Counted from the first letter of the stretch, positions 37,321 through 50,400 are shown. The stretch: 64,000 nt of DNA from Sclerotinia nivalis (GCA_029531795.1 JAPEIS010000007.1:434001-498000); one strand, 5' to 3'. Numbers and translations: made by a program. Notes: generated from the letters alone by a model not told the origin.

Positions 37321-40302
37321 TTATTCAATTTTTGAATTAAGGAGACTCCAGAGAGGGGGCTCGTTGATATGCCCTCCATCTTCTGGAGCATCCACATTTT
37401 CCCAGATGGTCATCATTGAACTGTGTCCCGGTATGTGTTGCCATTGTTCTATGGCGTCATAGACCGAGGAGAAACCGCGTTGAAAAAATTTTCGGCGAGA
37501 CTTGAGTTTGAAGTTCCATATTTTGGTGGACTGACTGATTTAATGGCTGTTTAAGTTGTTGATATGGAACTTTTAGTTTTTTTGACCCACAAAGAAGCCG
37601 GCACTAATCAGGATTTTCACAAACGTCCTTCCGCCTTGACTTCCCAACAATTCAGAACAATTGTTCAATTATTCAATTATTTGAGAGATAAATAGATCAT
37701 TTTACGATAATTTTACTTTTGTTTTATTTTGAGCATCGGATTACTGCTCATCGATTGTATTACCACGAACTTTCCACTATCGATAAACATTAATTTGTCT
37801 AAATGTTCCTGCAGCGAATCCGCCATTCACTGTTCGCTTTGAAGCCCGTTAACAAAAAAAAAGCGAAGCTTGGCCGATGTAGGTGGATCTTGTATCTGCG
37901 CTAGAAGCCCACTAGAACATCACTAGAAACATCTGAGGTCTAGGGGTTTCGGTACACGAGCATTTCACATGGGGGCTTTGAATTTTTAATCTGCCAAGTA
38001 CTAATTTGCAAATTTTAATGTCCTAAAGTTGGCATCTGCGAGCATTTGGTGTATGCATTATTCAATCCTGTTTCCGTTACTTGATCGGAAGACTCGTGCA
38101 TTGTATTAGGAAATTCGGCTTTTGACAGTGTTAATATGCGATTATGCCGGCATATTCAGGTACGAAATCTACTGGTGGTGAATGTTTTGAAGGGTCTTAT
38201 GGCTAGCTGCAGGCCCTATAAGGTGGCTTATCAAATACTTGCTTATCAATACTTAATTGGTTGTTACCGATCAGCGGCCCGCGCTCGCCGCTCCCGATTC
38301 TTGAGCATGTCCTGTCGGTGAGCGATAGAGATAGAGAGAGGATTTCCTTCACACATCTTTCGAATCGCTTCGAGGCTTCATAAAGAGAAATGAGACTCTA
38401 GAGGAAAGCAACATAGGTAATGATGGTCTTCGGATATTCTTAGTATGGATATCCGGAAGTGGGCTGAAAGCACAAATGACCCACTTTCCGGCTGGGTGGG
38501 ACAAATTGTCCAAAAGCAGGCGAGGCGAGGCAAAACAGATGGACTGGTGTCTCGCTTAATTTTCCGTTCTTGGGCTTTCCTTGGTTTTCAAGAAATTTAT
38601 TGGAATAAATAATGGATTCAGTAGAATTATGGCCGTGCTGGCAACGACGGTTTGGTCGGATCTCATTCAACATCCGACTGCGGCGACGAATGGTTTGTAA
38701 GGTGGGTTTGGTGCATAAAAGATGCTTACTTTCTATTTTACGACGCTGCGGTGTTACGATGTTATCAATTGAATCTTAGATCAGAAGATGTGAGTTCCAT
38801 ATTTTGTTTACGAGATATGGAACTTGTGGTCCTTGGATTGGTCAACTGTTCATTTTCTATGTTTGGTGGGCAAAGGAACAACAACGTCCGATTTCTCACG
38901 TGTGGGAATGGAAATATGTTCTTGTTATCCATCGTTATTGAAACTGTCCTGTATACCCACCGAATCGAAGTATTCAATTCCACAGGCAGGTTTAGTGCCC
39001 TAGACCTTCACTTCATACTCAAAAATTTAAATAACATACCATTTAGATGGTGTTCAGTCATATTTGCTAAACTACTGTAGCATTGAGATTTTGTCAATGA
39101 GGGGTGAAGAAAGAAGGGCCGTTTCCACATCCCCAGTCTGCATGTTGTACAAGATTTCCACAATCACACCATGTCACTGTACTCCATGTACTTGTGAATA
39201 GTTGCGGAGAGGAGAAAGGGGTTGGAAGGATTGAAGGGCCGATTCCCCAGCCTCGAAATGGATTCGCTTGGGGTTTGGTGCTTTGTATCTGAATTCGAAA
39301 ACGGTATCATATCGTGTATAACAAAACGGGAGTTCGTGGACACGGCATCCTTTTAAGGCAATATCTTCAGCAAAATTATTTGGTGTTGTTTGATTTAAAA
39401 TGTTAATTTGGCTCGGGATATCAGATCTTTCTCATATTTCCTCGCAATGATGGTCGTATCCGTTTCTACATTCTCAACTCTACACTTTTTCAAACTCCAG
39501 TTTCCAAACTTTACATCTTCTCAATTTATGGAATTCCGAAATCTTCTATATGCAAGAAAAGGCCGGGGAGTGAACAATCTCTCCATCCTCACTTCTCCTC
39601 CCGCTCCACCCCATCAAAAAACCACATGTCGTGTCACCAGATTTATCCCCAGCCCCGTCCCCTCATATCTCACATCTCATCTCATATGCCAACCCCTCCC
39701 GAGACTCAAAATAGTTCAACACTCCACTCACTAACTTAGTCACCTCACTCACCTCAGTATCGAAATACGGAGCACTATCCCTCGAGTTCACCCTGTTTAT
39801 TGCGTTCTGATGCATTGTTCTATTAACTACGGATTACCGAAACCATGGTTTGGTGGTTGTGCTTGTGCTTGTGCTTGCAGGTAGATTTTTGGGTCTTTGG
39901 TTTTGCCTGTGGGTTATGGTTATGGTTGTGGATTGTTTTTATAGGGAGGTGGTTGTTAGGTTTTTTTATTATAAAGGAGAGAAGAGAGGCTTTATTGAGG
40001 TGCGTAGAGATTTTATTTTTATTTTTTTGATTTGTTTAGCTTTATGTTTATGGTTATGGTTTAGCTATGGGTGTTTGGGTGTGTGCGTGTGGTGTATGTG
40101 TATGTGTATGGGTGAGTAGGTATTTAAAAGTATAAGTTATCGGTTGATATCGGATGAATATTTGGTTTTCACTAAACTTAATGGGGTAATCCGATGATAC
40201 CACCCTAATCCGATGTTTCCGTTCAATTTTCGTGTATAGTTTCCTAAGTATCATCTTCATATCCCTTTCTTCCCCAACCCCTAATCTCCTCCCCAACCCC
40301 CC
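37321..40302. other. Long intergenic region, no gene supported
   Basis: About 3 kb. Open frames such as 38652-39080 (142 residues) have no family pattern. 39845-40120 is GT-rich. The left edge contains the upstream region of the MFS gene ending at 37320 and the right edge is the 3' flank of the F-box gene. Confidence 0.45.
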
Positions 40303-41530
40303 TTATCCTTCCAACCTTCCCCTTGCCCCCTGCCCCCACCTCATCCCACAAACCCCTCGCCTCATCCCCCTCGTATCCTTCACCCTCGGCCTATACCCCC
40401 TCCTCAAATCATACCGTTCATTCTTCTTCCTCTCCCCTCTCATCCGCGCTTCCATGGCATCCCACGCGGAATTGTTAAACCATTTTTTCCATATCTTATG
40501 ATAATATCCTCCGTGTCCTTTGTGCGAGGTCCAGAGATTGCTTTTTAGGTGGCTGTTGTTGCGGTAATGGCGGGGGAGGTGGGGAAGGTTGTGTGTGCCT
40601 TTTTTTGAGGGGCGGGGGGTTAGTTGCGAATTTTTGGGGGGTTGAGGTGGGTGGTTTATTTTGTTTTTTTGGGGAAGGGAAGAGGGTAGTATATGAGGGT
40701 TGTTTCAGGTTAAGGGAAGGTAGAGGAACATACATCTAAACCCCTTACTCTTCCTCCGTTTCGTAAATACAGAACATGAAGAACAGTATTTCATACCCTT
40801 AGGCATCCAACTCTGTAATTGTTTATACAAGACACCGGAACGAGAAAAACAGGGACAGTGCGGTGACCAGTTATCGCGACATTTGCGTTTTGTTAGCGGG
40901 GGTAGGTGTTGGGTGCTGCGGTGCTGGTTTATGTATGTGAGGGAGCGGTCGTGGCTATGGTGGTTAGGTTAGTGACGGGCTTGGGGTTTTGGTTGGGGGG
41001 TGGTTGGATGAGGGGGGATGAGGGGGGATGGGGGGGTGAAGGAGGATGAGTGGTAATGGGAGAGGGAGTGGAGAGGGAGTGGAGGAACGAACCAAGTTTG
41101 TATCCCATATCCACATTTTCGGATGGGGAATGAGTGTTGGATCCTGGGAGGGAGAGAGGAAGAGGAAGAGGAAGAGGGAAAAAGATGTAAGACTTCGGGT
41201 TTGCAACAGAGGATTTCGGGGGTGGGGGCGTAGGTTAGGGAGATGGGGTATTTTGGGGGAGAAAGGGTGTAGAGGTATTTACTGGGTTTTGGTGTTAGTT
41301 TTTGATGGGTGGGTGGGGATGTTTGGGAGAGGAAGAGGAACAAAAACGAAGAGGAGTATTTGGAGAGAAAGAAGGGGGAGGGGCGGGGTTAACGGAGGAG
41401 AAAAGAACAAGAGGGAGGAGGATATATACCATGTAAGCCGAAGACACGTACGATCATTCGGCGGACATTGTTCGAGGATAAGCGCGTGGATCTCGGCGGG
41501 GAAAGAATTGAAGAGGGGATAGGTGAACAT
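40303..41530 (-). CDS. F-box protein, four exons
   Basis: Assembled by hand on the minus strand: 41530-41430, 41281-41093, 40954-40734 and 40598-40303, phases consistent throughout. The product is 268 residues. Exon 1 with the start of exon 2 gives an F-box: FPAEIHALILEQCPPNDRTC followed by LRLTCKYLYTL. Exon 3 has paired Cys (KRKCRDNWSPHCPC) and LYKQLQSWMPKGMKYCSSC, a pattern common in short fungal F-box proteins. Exon 4 is basic and aromatic (YYHKIWKKWFNNSAWDAM) and ends in an Arg/Gly-rich tail. F-box proteins bring substrates to SCF (Skp1-Cullin1) ubiquitin ligases. Weak points are the second intron's unusual GTTCGT donor and the exon 4 acceptor AAAAAAAG. The substrate is unknown. Confidence 0.68.
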
Positions 41531-43439
41531 TGTGAGTGTGTCGATATCGATGACTTTCTTCTGCTTTTGCTTTTGATTTAATTGAATAATTTGGTGCTGT
41601 GTGTCTTGTACCGTAGTTGCAGTACTAGGTCTTTATTTTTCAGGAAATCCAGAAATAATCAGTCGAGTCAATTCTTGGAGGACTCTAGATATTAAAATAA
41701 AATCGGATAACATAAAAGTAAATGATACGATTAAATAATTAAAAAAAATACAATCCTTAACCTCCATCGCAAAATCCCAAGGAAAATCACCATCATCTTT
41801 ATATCTTTACATCTATTTCCATCCCGCCGTACCAAGATTCTCAATTCGTTCATTCGTTCGTTCATTCGTTCATTTGGTTAATGAAGCACGGAGTGCAAGA
41901 GCACCACATGGCGAAATCGCCAGGCTACAGCTCCACTTTTACAGGCAATAGCAGGCAGAAATGTGGCACGTGAGGGAAAGCACGTGCTGGAGGTGTTATA
42001 TGTGTGCTTGGCGGTTTAGGCAGGATGATGGGAATGGGAATGGGAGTGAGGTTTTGGTTTAAGAATGGTGATATTTGGAATGGGAGGGAGGACGGGATGT
42101 ATAATACTGGCAGGAAATAAAGATAAATATAAGAAAGAAAAAAAAAAAAAAAAAGAGAAATAATATTTTAAACGCTCTATGAAAATAATAAGAGCGACAA
42201 GTGAGTACGGGATATTCTCTCCCTGTCTAAGCTTCGTTGGTCGGATAATATCAATGTTGTGGAGATATGGTGAGATGTTTTCAAAGGCGCCTCTTGTCCG
42301 TGTATGCATTTGCTTTTATCCTGGGGTCTGGAGGGATGGAGAAGATTAGTTGTGGAGTTTTGAGGTCGTCTTTGAGTTCATCGCAACTATTTGAGGATTT
42401 ACTGGTCTGATGGGATGTATTGGCTATGAATTTTTGTTGGATTCAAAATCATCGCTGACAGTGGGTGTAGCAGACAAGTGGTGGAATGGAGGTATCGCGG
42501 TATTGTTGCATTGTTGCATTGCGGCATTGGTTGATAGCTATTTTTTTCGTGTTTCCTCTTAAAGAGGTGAAGGCCTTTGGTGGCCAAGTTTTTGGGGCAT
42601 TGAGTATAGCAGCGATCAGAAATGTTGAATATGAGGGGATAGCTATTGCACCGGTAGTGGTCAGCAGATGGTGCGGAGATGAGATGGATTAGGCTTTGAA
42701 GGGGCGAGAGATGCTGCTTGCGGTAGATAAATTGTACTTCTAAGGATTTATTATGGGTTTTGAACTTCTTGCTCAATCTAATAGAGCTGTTTTACCCTTG
42801 ATTGAGATAGTTTATCGATTTGTTGCAATGTAAATTCTCAAAGTCAGTAGGGTGAACAAGAACCATTGCTGGAGGAATGAAAAGGTAATATCATTAATGA
42901 GGTCTGAAGAACTTCCTCAAATATATCTGAGATTTAATCATTGCAATCAGCCCAGGTTGGAGAAATGTAATACGTAGTTATCAAATAAACAAGTTCCCAT
43001 CAAATAAATTATGAGTCTCCAAAGTCCAGTGCGCTCCCTATGATTATTACTGTATCCATCAATAAGAGGATAAATACAGATGGACTTTGTATGATCCTGA
43101 ACAATTCCTCAGATTATAAACAACAATACAATTCTCTATTCAATGAATAAAGAAGTATATGGATTATTGCTACTTAATTACCTTCAATTGATTCTTTTAA
43201 ATTCATTGATGGTTTCAACTCCAAGATGACATTGAGGGGTCGAAGCACAGACCAGATCGGTTCGGCTATCTACCCCTATGTTGAAGTCATTATTCCTTAT
43301 TCGAACTTGTCTCTTTATTAGTAGTAGAAAGATAATGTATTTCTTGTTTGTATTTTGATAGGAATTGTGAGTTCTGATGTATTGAGCTTGAAGTTGTATT
43401 GGTAGAGTCAAAATAAGTACCCCACCTTGTTTTGCACTA
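41531..43439. other. Intergenic upstream of the F-box gene
   Basis: No gene is seen. The region contains a CATTCGTT tandem at about 41846-41872 and a run of about 19 A at 42137-42156. A short GC-richer patch lies at 41880-42000, with an imperfect CACGTG palindrome pair. The left part should carry the F-box promoter. Confidence 0.45.
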
Positions 43440-44061
43440 TGTTGATATTAATATCTTTTACAAATCTATTACAATTCCACTATTGTACAACTTTACTACA
43501 GATAGAATCATTATTATAAGAAGAACTATATATCTCTTGATATTTGCAATAAAGGAGTATATCATTCCATACAACTTTTCCTTTGTAGTTGTATCAGGTA
43601 GTTAAATATCAGTAAGTGAGTGTCTGGATACTTCAAGCCAGGAATGCTTTGAACTCGACTTGTAATCCAACTTTACCAAAAGACATTTAATTAAACTTAC
43701 AAAGTCATCTATAGTTACTGAGCTTCAAGTGTTATTACTCCCTTATCTCCACTAATATGATCAAAGTCAAAGTTGGTGCCTCGATGCCTCGAAGTAATCA
43801 CCACCCATCCACTCCACGTCAACTCCAGTCGACCCCACGTTAGCTCCACACATCAGCTCCACGTCAGCTCATCTCGACCACTGGTATAAGAAAGATAGCC
43901 TCTTTTGCTCCATACTAAGGCTATCCCCCAACTCTATTGTAAATCTAATGCTCATTGTACTCATTATTGATGATTTATCAAGTTGTTTTTGAGTTCATAA
44001 ATCCATTAGCCATGCCATATTCCCTTGAATTAAACCTCTACTGATCATCAACCCCCCAACA
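43440..44061 (+). mobile_element. Possible LTR remnant
   Basis: A stretch that could be an old LTR. It opens TGTTGATATTAATATC and closes ATCAACCCCCCAACA (TGTTG/CAACA ends). It holds a run of CCACGTCA-like imperfect repeats (43812-43880), then a TATAAG at about 43885, and is gene-free. The flanking 5-mers (CACTA and GCCCC) do not match, so the ends are uncertain. Confidence 0.3.
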
Positions 44062-44805
44062 GCCCCACGGAATCCCTCCGCATGATTGGAAGAAGTATCC
44101 TCTAGCCAAATTGAGCCATGTTTGTCCTATATGCAGCAATCGGCCCCCATTTAGCGCCGTTTGAAATCCTATTTAAACCGGCGCAAGTTCCAGACTTTCC
44201 TCTTCTTTAAAACTCATTCCACAACGACGCCACCACTTCTCCTTCTCCTCTTTGATCTGTACCAATACCAACTCTTTTGAGCATTCTCAGCTTGTATTAA
44301 ATCCTTCCTCTGCCGTTACTACTTCTCTTGATCTTTGCAACGTCTCTCGCGACATCGTCTTTCTCCTTAAATCCCATGCCCACATACGACTTTCCTCTTC
44401 TCCTCTTCGGTCTGTACCAATACAACTTCTATCGAGCCTACTTAGCTTGTCTTCAGTTCCTTTACTTCTGTTACTACCTCCCTTGATCGTTTGTGACGTC
44501 TTTCGCAAGGTCTTTCGCAAGTTCGCAACGTCTTCGTCCACCTTTGACGATCTTAACCAGCTTTTACTCGGCCCTCTTGTACCTTGCCTCGATCTACGAG
44601 TCATTACATCCTTCTCCTTAATTATTCTTTCGCAGATACCCCAAATTGAAGTAAGTCGCACACATTGCCTGCGCGTAACCGATGCGACTTTGAGGTTTGA
44701 TTCTAATCTGCTGTTACGCTGCAGGTCTTCCTAAACCGCCTTTGCGCAACGCACCACGCCCCCATACCTCAGTTAATTACATTACACATCCTTTAAGTCG
44801 CCACC

Positions 44806-46089
44806 ATGTCCATTGTAAGTACTACTCCGTTGCTCAAGATTTTAGACTGGAATGTTTGCTAATTGGTGGTCTTCAGCGTGTTATCGATCCAGCAGGTGAT
44901 TTTCACTTGCAAGTTACCCAAAGACTACCCAATCCTACGACAGTCACCTTCGTTATCTCTCGCAGTGTTCTACAAGTGCATTCAACACATAAACTCGCCG
45001 ACGACGTCCGCAACTCCCCGTGCAATCTCAGTCTCACGGACACCACTATCATTGCTATGGAGATTATCCTTCGAATTCTACATGGAGTTATGGATCTCGC
45101 ACACAACACTGTCGCCAACAATACCTTTGACCAAGAGAGCCTCACTGGTCTTTACCATGTTCTTGATCTTAGCCTTAAGTGGTTCAAGACCGAAGAGTTG
45201 GAAGATTGGTTCGACAAATTTTGGGTAGATCGTCGTGCAAATGAGCTGACCTTCTACGACTTAAAAGTCTTACTTTATCCATGCTACGTCTTCAGACATC
45301 CGGAAGCCTTTGCTCGTGTTACTAAAGCCCTTGTTTTTGAGTGGAATGGCGGCGACATTCACGGCTTGAATCCTATCACAGGCTTTGCTGAATATCGCAT
45401 TCAGGATAGTGTGTTGAGTAAGTCTTTACGTTTCATCGCTTTTTCTTAATACCAGCTAACCTCTTTGACTTGCAGGAGAGCTAGCACGCGTCAAGAACAG
45501 AGTTCTTGATGATATTACGAATAATCTTCTCGACCCGTTGGATTCGCTCTGTGACAACTCCTGTCAAGCTAAGGGTCGGTGCATCTCGGAGTACAAATCG
45601 GCGCTGAGAGATTGTCTAGTCGTTCCTTCCAGCGTCCGCAGAAGCCACTCGATCCAAGAAATCCTCGATAGCGACGGAGTGGAGTCCTGGGACTGCATCA
45701 GTCCTCCACAAGCATCTCGTCATTGTTCAGATATACTCTCGGGAAGCCATATCACAGCAATCAAGATTGACGCGTTGAGTTTCTGGGATGGCATGTGTAT
45801 TGACTGCGTTTTGCGGACTTCTGGACGTCACATCGAGGCAAAGTATTGGAAAGATGGTCAAGACAAACGCTATGGAGAGTCATGCCGCCTAGCTCACGAC
45901 TATCAGACCTGGATCTACAGCTACATGGGACCACTTGAACTCATGTCTAAGCACTTGGCTGAGAAAAAGGATGGTGAGGAGGCTACTGCTCGTGTCTCTA
46001 CTGGCGTGTTGGCTCATGAAGCTAGAGAGACAGCAACGGACGTCGACGCTGAGGGCGATTATGATCCAGAGTGGGATTTGTACGATTAG
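44806..46089 (+). CDS. BTB/POZ-like domain protein, separate lineage
   Basis: Three exons: 44806-44814, 44877-45417 and 45476-46089, with introns of 62 and 58 nt. The second intron has a CTAAC branch. The product is 387 residues. The first exon codes only Met-Ser-Ile. The N-terminus reads IDPAGDFHLQVTQ then TFVISRSVLQVHSTHKLADD, a divergent BTB fold (GD..L.V....F.VSR.VL pattern). The C-terminal half is Cys-rich (CDNSCQAKGRC), as in several fungal BTB-like proteins. It ends in acidic residues. It does not share the intron position or Cys/His tail of the 11-17 kb family. A C/T-rich leader (44250-44800) precedes it. Function unknown. Confidence 0.85.
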
Positions 46090-46429
46090 AAACACTATTA
46101 TCGTAGTTTGGGCTTGCTTTTTATTCTCTTTAGTTCTTTGTCTTACGGATTTCGGCGATTACGGTGGGGATATCATAGGAGTAAAACAAGATTCTGTATC
46201 GTCAGCCTTGTTTCGTACTACTGGAATACTAGTAGTTAGTTAAATGAAAAGGAAATCTCCTATTTTTTGAACTCAAATGCTCATTTTGTGCTGTGATATT
46301 CTATGATAAAACTCCTTTCAAAACATCTCAAGTTGTCACTTCACTCGCGAATGTTCATCTTGACCCACTATACCTTTGATGAAAAACTGACTAAAATCAA
46401 ATATTTCTCAAGTACTTTCAACATATCTC

Positions 46430-46609
46430 CCGGTGAGCACTCATTTCGATGACAAATGAAGATGAAAAAAATTGACTTGGAGAAATTTTGACTCAAATTT
46501 GCCTTCATCGATGAAGATGAAGGGTCAATTTAGTCTTCATTTAATGAAAATTTGACCTTCATCTTCATCAAATGAAGGTCAGAATGATCGAATTCTGCTA
46601 CCGGTGAGC
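46430..46609. repeat. Hairpin-forming segment flanked by CCGGTGAGC direct repeats
   Basis: CCGGTGAGC occurs at 46430-46438 and again at 46601-46609. Between them, a segment containing CTTCATCGATGAAGATGAAG faces its near-perfect inverse TTCATCTTCATCAAATGAAG. The arms are about 26 bp with a loop of about 20-25 bp. The direct repeats could be a 9-bp target duplication of a tiny element, but no terminal inverted repeat is seen. Confidence 0.5.
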
Positions 46610-47807
46610 TTTTATTCTTATAGATGAAAATTTTGAACGAGAGTATTTTAAATATCCAAAGAGAACCTGGACTTTAGAGCTCTCTCGTCTAATCTCGTCA
46701 TTTTGAATAGTATTATTATTCAAAATAAGTCTATAAATCTAGATCTTTAATTCTATATATTATAAATAATCTATTCATTCTTATAGATTTATTTAAGATA
46801 TTAGAATACTATCATTTCAATTATAATTATCTCTAATTTTTAAAGTTTCAATCTAGTTTAAGAATTCAATTTATAATATCTAATACTTTTATTATTTTCT
46901 TTTTAAAATTTTTAAAAAGAGATATATAAATATATATTATCGTCTTCTTTATAAAAATCTAAATATTTTGAACTTTTAATTAATTTTAGAATTCGAGTTA
47001 TAATATCTAAAGTAATTAGATATTTTCTTTATAAAACTTCTATATAAATAAAGAATTTTTATTATTCTCGTTTTATATATTGAATTCTAGAGCTTTCATT
47101 AATTTAATTCAATTTTCAAATTCAGATAGTAATATCTAATATATCGATTATTTATTTGTAGAGTACTTGAAACTAGTACGAAAAATAACAAATTCTTATT
47201 TGATTTATTTTATTTTAAATTTCTTATTATTTAAAATCAATTTAGATATTTATATATAGTTATCTTTTAGTTCTTTTATTTATTATTTTATTATTTTCGA
47301 TTTAAAATAATATTATAAATACTTTCATCTTAGATATTATAGAATAGTTCTATAATAGTATTATAAAAGTTAAAATAATCAACTTTAAAAGATCAAAATT
47401 AAAAAAAAAAATAGAATATATTTAAGATAATAATATAAGAATCACGGTAAAGAATCGGCTATAGGGTTTGGATGGTAGAAAACTTTGTATTATTCTTTTA
47501 ATTCTATTAAAGATTCTTGTTTATATAAATGAAAACTCTTCAATTTAATATGATATTTCTTTGATATCATATCGGCCTGCTTTCGTATCACGGGATAGTA
47601 TGATTATAGAGCACTTTCAGGGATCGGGTAATAGATAGTATACAGAAAACCTATAAATATGATAATGAATAATATAAACCACTCCACCAGGAAGCCGGCG
47701 AAAGGAATCGAATCTAAATAGTATTATATTTCATATCGGGTAATATATACGTAATTGGTATAGTAAAATAGAATTAAATAACTTGCCCTCGATTATATAA
47801 ATAAAGG
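46610..47807. other. AT-rich flank of the retroelement block
   Basis: About 1.2 kb of very AT-rich sequence with no open frame or family signal. The composition matches mutated repeat DNA; it could be an older, unrecognisable element. Confidence 0.4.
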
Positions 47808-47812
47808 GTAGT
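47808..47812 (+). repeat. Gypsy target duplication, left (GTAGT)
   Basis: GTAGT abuts the left LTR and recurs at 55890-55894 directly after the right LTR. Confidence 0.75.
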
Positions 47813-47975
47813 TATTACGGGTTCATCTCCCTTCATCTGCACGTGATCATATATGCCTTAGGCATACATGCATACATTCATTTCTATATAATCAGATCAC
47901 CTTCTTGATCTTCTTCTTCTCCTTGTAGTATAACTATAGATCAACCCTATATATACCTTTTCCCTCGCTATAATA
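47813..47975 (+). repeat. Gypsy LTR 1 (left outer)
   Basis: 163 bp. It begins TATTACGGGTTCATCTCC (the TG start mutated to TA) and ends CTATAATA. It aligns along its whole length with LTR 2 and LTR 3. Confidence 0.8.
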
Positions 47976-48155
47976 GTTTATATTATTCTTTTAAAAACTT
48001 TATTACTTTACGAAGTGATTTAGTCTTACCAAATCATCTGCAGGCTTCTATATCTATTTTCGATTGCTTTTGTATCGTTGTAATTCGCTTGCTTTTGTAT
48101 AATTGTATTTCTTATTTGTTTTTGTATAGCTTTTTTATTCGCTTTTGTATAGCTT

Positions 48156-48686
48156 TTGATTTCTGATTGCTTTTATACAATTATATTTATTTGTAGGTTT
48201 TTGTATTTGTTTTTGATTGTTTTTATGCGATTGTATTTTGTATATGCAATTGTAATTCTTTTTATAATAACTTTTGATTCTATATCTATTGATAATGCGA
48301 TTCTTATTTCTATCGAGGGAGTTTGTATCGGAATTCAACGAATCTTCGATCAATGGTCTACTATTATACAAATCCTAGTAGAATTGGATACCCCGGTAAT
48401 GTCAAATTTTGTTGTCGGTCCTGACGAACAAATTGTTTATCTGAATTATATTTTCTTTGTTATCGAAGATTGTTTTATTATTCAAACTATTCATATTGTT
48501 ATTCAAACAAATAAGATTGAAGAATTCAAAGTGGAAAACGTCGGGCTTCTTTGCATCTTGATTGGCAAGCAAGTTCAGCTGAATGCTGGTGATGCTGTCA
48601 TTGGCCAGAAACCAACCATTCTTTACCAAACTCAAAAGGATTTGTTTGTTTTTAAAAATGAAAGATCTAATATTCTCGTTTGTTAA
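48156..48686 (+). pseudogene. Truncated first gag copy of the gypsy element
   Basis: An open stretch whose C-terminal part (QTIHIVIQTNKIEEFKVENV ... QTQKDLFVFKNERSNIL) is nearly the same as the second copy at 49693-50013. Homology continues past the stop to 49132, where LTR 2 cuts in. The residues upstream in this frame are AT-driven and probably not part of the original protein. Confidence 0.65.
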
Positions 48687-49132
48687 AAGGATTATTAATC
48701 CTGGAAGTTAAATTTGCAATTCTGTTAAATGATCGATTTATAATTCTTTGTTTTCGAATAAAAAAAGATTAATTATATTATTAGTTTTTTCGATGGTCAA
48801 GTACAACAAAAGTGTATCACAGATATCATCAGATTTGTTGACGATTCTAATTGTTTCGATTCTGTTGTTTCGTTTTTGGCCAAATTAAACAAATTATATA
48901 TCTTTGTAGATATTGAAAAGGAAGTTTCGTTCAAATCCGATAAGCTTTTTATAGGTTCAAAGGAATCCTTTTCGGTTTTTTTCTTTATATTATTTTATTT
49001 AATTAACTTTTGCTATAAGTCTGATTATAAGATTGTTAATACGATAAAGTAAAAGATTATTATCTCTTTTCGAATTTTAATCATGTGTAATTCGAACCTT
49101 TGTGCTATCGATGATATTGATAGTTGACAAAA

Positions 49133-49295
49133 TGTTACGGGTTCATCTCCCTTCACCTGCACGTGATCATGTATGCCTTAGGCACACATGCATACATTCA
49201 CTTCTATATAGTCAGATCATTTCCTTGATCTTCTTCTCCTCCTTGTAGTACAACAATAGATCAAACCTATATATACCTTTTCCCTTATTGTGATA
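49133..49295 (+). repeat. Gypsy LTR 2 (internal)
   Basis: It begins TGTTACGGGTTCATCTCC. Its right end is placed by alignment with LTR 1 and may be off by one base. It interrupts the first gag copy exactly where the second full copy begins. Confidence 0.8.
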
Positions 49296-49692
49296 ATTTG
49301 TATTATTCTTTCAAAGGCTCTGTCATTTTACGAAGTGATTTAACCTTGCCAAATCATCTGTAGGCTTCTGTATCTGTTTTCGATTACTTTTGCATCGTCG
49401 TAATTCGCCTACTTTTGTATAATTGCGTTTCTTATCTGTTTTTGTATAGCTTTTGATCCCTGATTGCTTTTATACGATCATATTTATTCGTAGACTTCTG
49501 TATTTGTTTTTGATTGTTTTTGTGTAATCGCAAATTCCTTATCGATTATTTTGTACAATTGTAATTCTTTTTATAATGGTTTTCGGTTCTATATCCATTG
49601 ATAATACGACTTTTACTTCTATCGAAGGAATTCGTATCGAAATCTAACGAGTCTTTGATTAATAGTTTACTATTATACAAATCCTAGCAGAA

Positions 49693-50400
49693 TTGGATGC
49701 TCCAGTAATACCAAACCTTGCTACCGGTCTTAACGAACAAACTATTTATCTGAATTATGTTTTCTTTATTATCAAAGATCGTTTTACTATTCAAACTATC
49801 CATATCGCTATTCAAACAAATAAGATTGAGGAATTCAAAACGGAAAACATCAAGCTTCTTTGTACTCTAACTGGCAAACAAGCTCAGTTGGATGTCGGTG
49901 GTGCTGTTATTAATCAGAAATCGATCATTTCTTATCAAACTCAAAAGGATCTATCCATTTTTAAAAACGAAAGATCTAATATTCTTATCCGACAAGAGGA
50001 TTATCAATCCTAGAAGTTGGATTTGCAATTCTATTGAATAATCGACTTACAACTTTTTGTCTTCGAATAAAAGAAGATTAGTTATATTATTAATCTTTTC
50101 GATAATCAAATGCGACAAAAATGTATTATGGATATCATCAGATTCGTTGACGATTTTACTTGCTTCGATTCTGCTGTTTCGTTTTTGGCCAAATTGGACA
50201 AATTATATATCTCTATGGATATCGAAAGGAAAGTCTCGCTCAAATTCAACAAGCTTTTTATGGGTCCAAAGGAATCCTTTTCGGTTTTCTTCTTTATATT
50301 GTTAATATAATGAAGCAAAAGGTTACAGCCCTCTTTCGAATTTTGGTTATTGGTGATTCGAATCCTTGTGCAACCGACGATGTTGATGATTGGTAAAAGA
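49693..50400 (+). pseudogene. Second gag copy of the gypsy element
   Basis: The frame from 49693 to 50013 carries the same gag segment (QTIHIAIQTNKIEEFKTENI). Further gag-like sequence follows in other frames to about 50400 (for example FLAKLDKLYISMDIERKVSL). Stops and frame changes break it. Unlike the first copy it continues into pol. Confidence 0.6.

Noticed and set aside
38652..39080. 142-codon open plus frame
   Set aside because: Mixed hydrophobic composition without any family pattern, no start context or exon partners; it fits chance in a long gene-free stretch.
41880..42000. GC-richer patch as a possible structured RNA
   Set aside because: Only a short CACGTG-type inverted pair is visible; no known RNA signature.
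44252..44734. 160-codon open plus frame before the BTB-like gene
   Set aside because: A C/T-rich leader; it is in a different frame from the BTB-like exons and shows no domain.
49080..50370. GATTCGAATCC-like strings resembling a tRNA T-arm
   Set aside because: They occur within the repeated gag region and lack any cloverleaf partner sequence; no tRNA is supported in the window.
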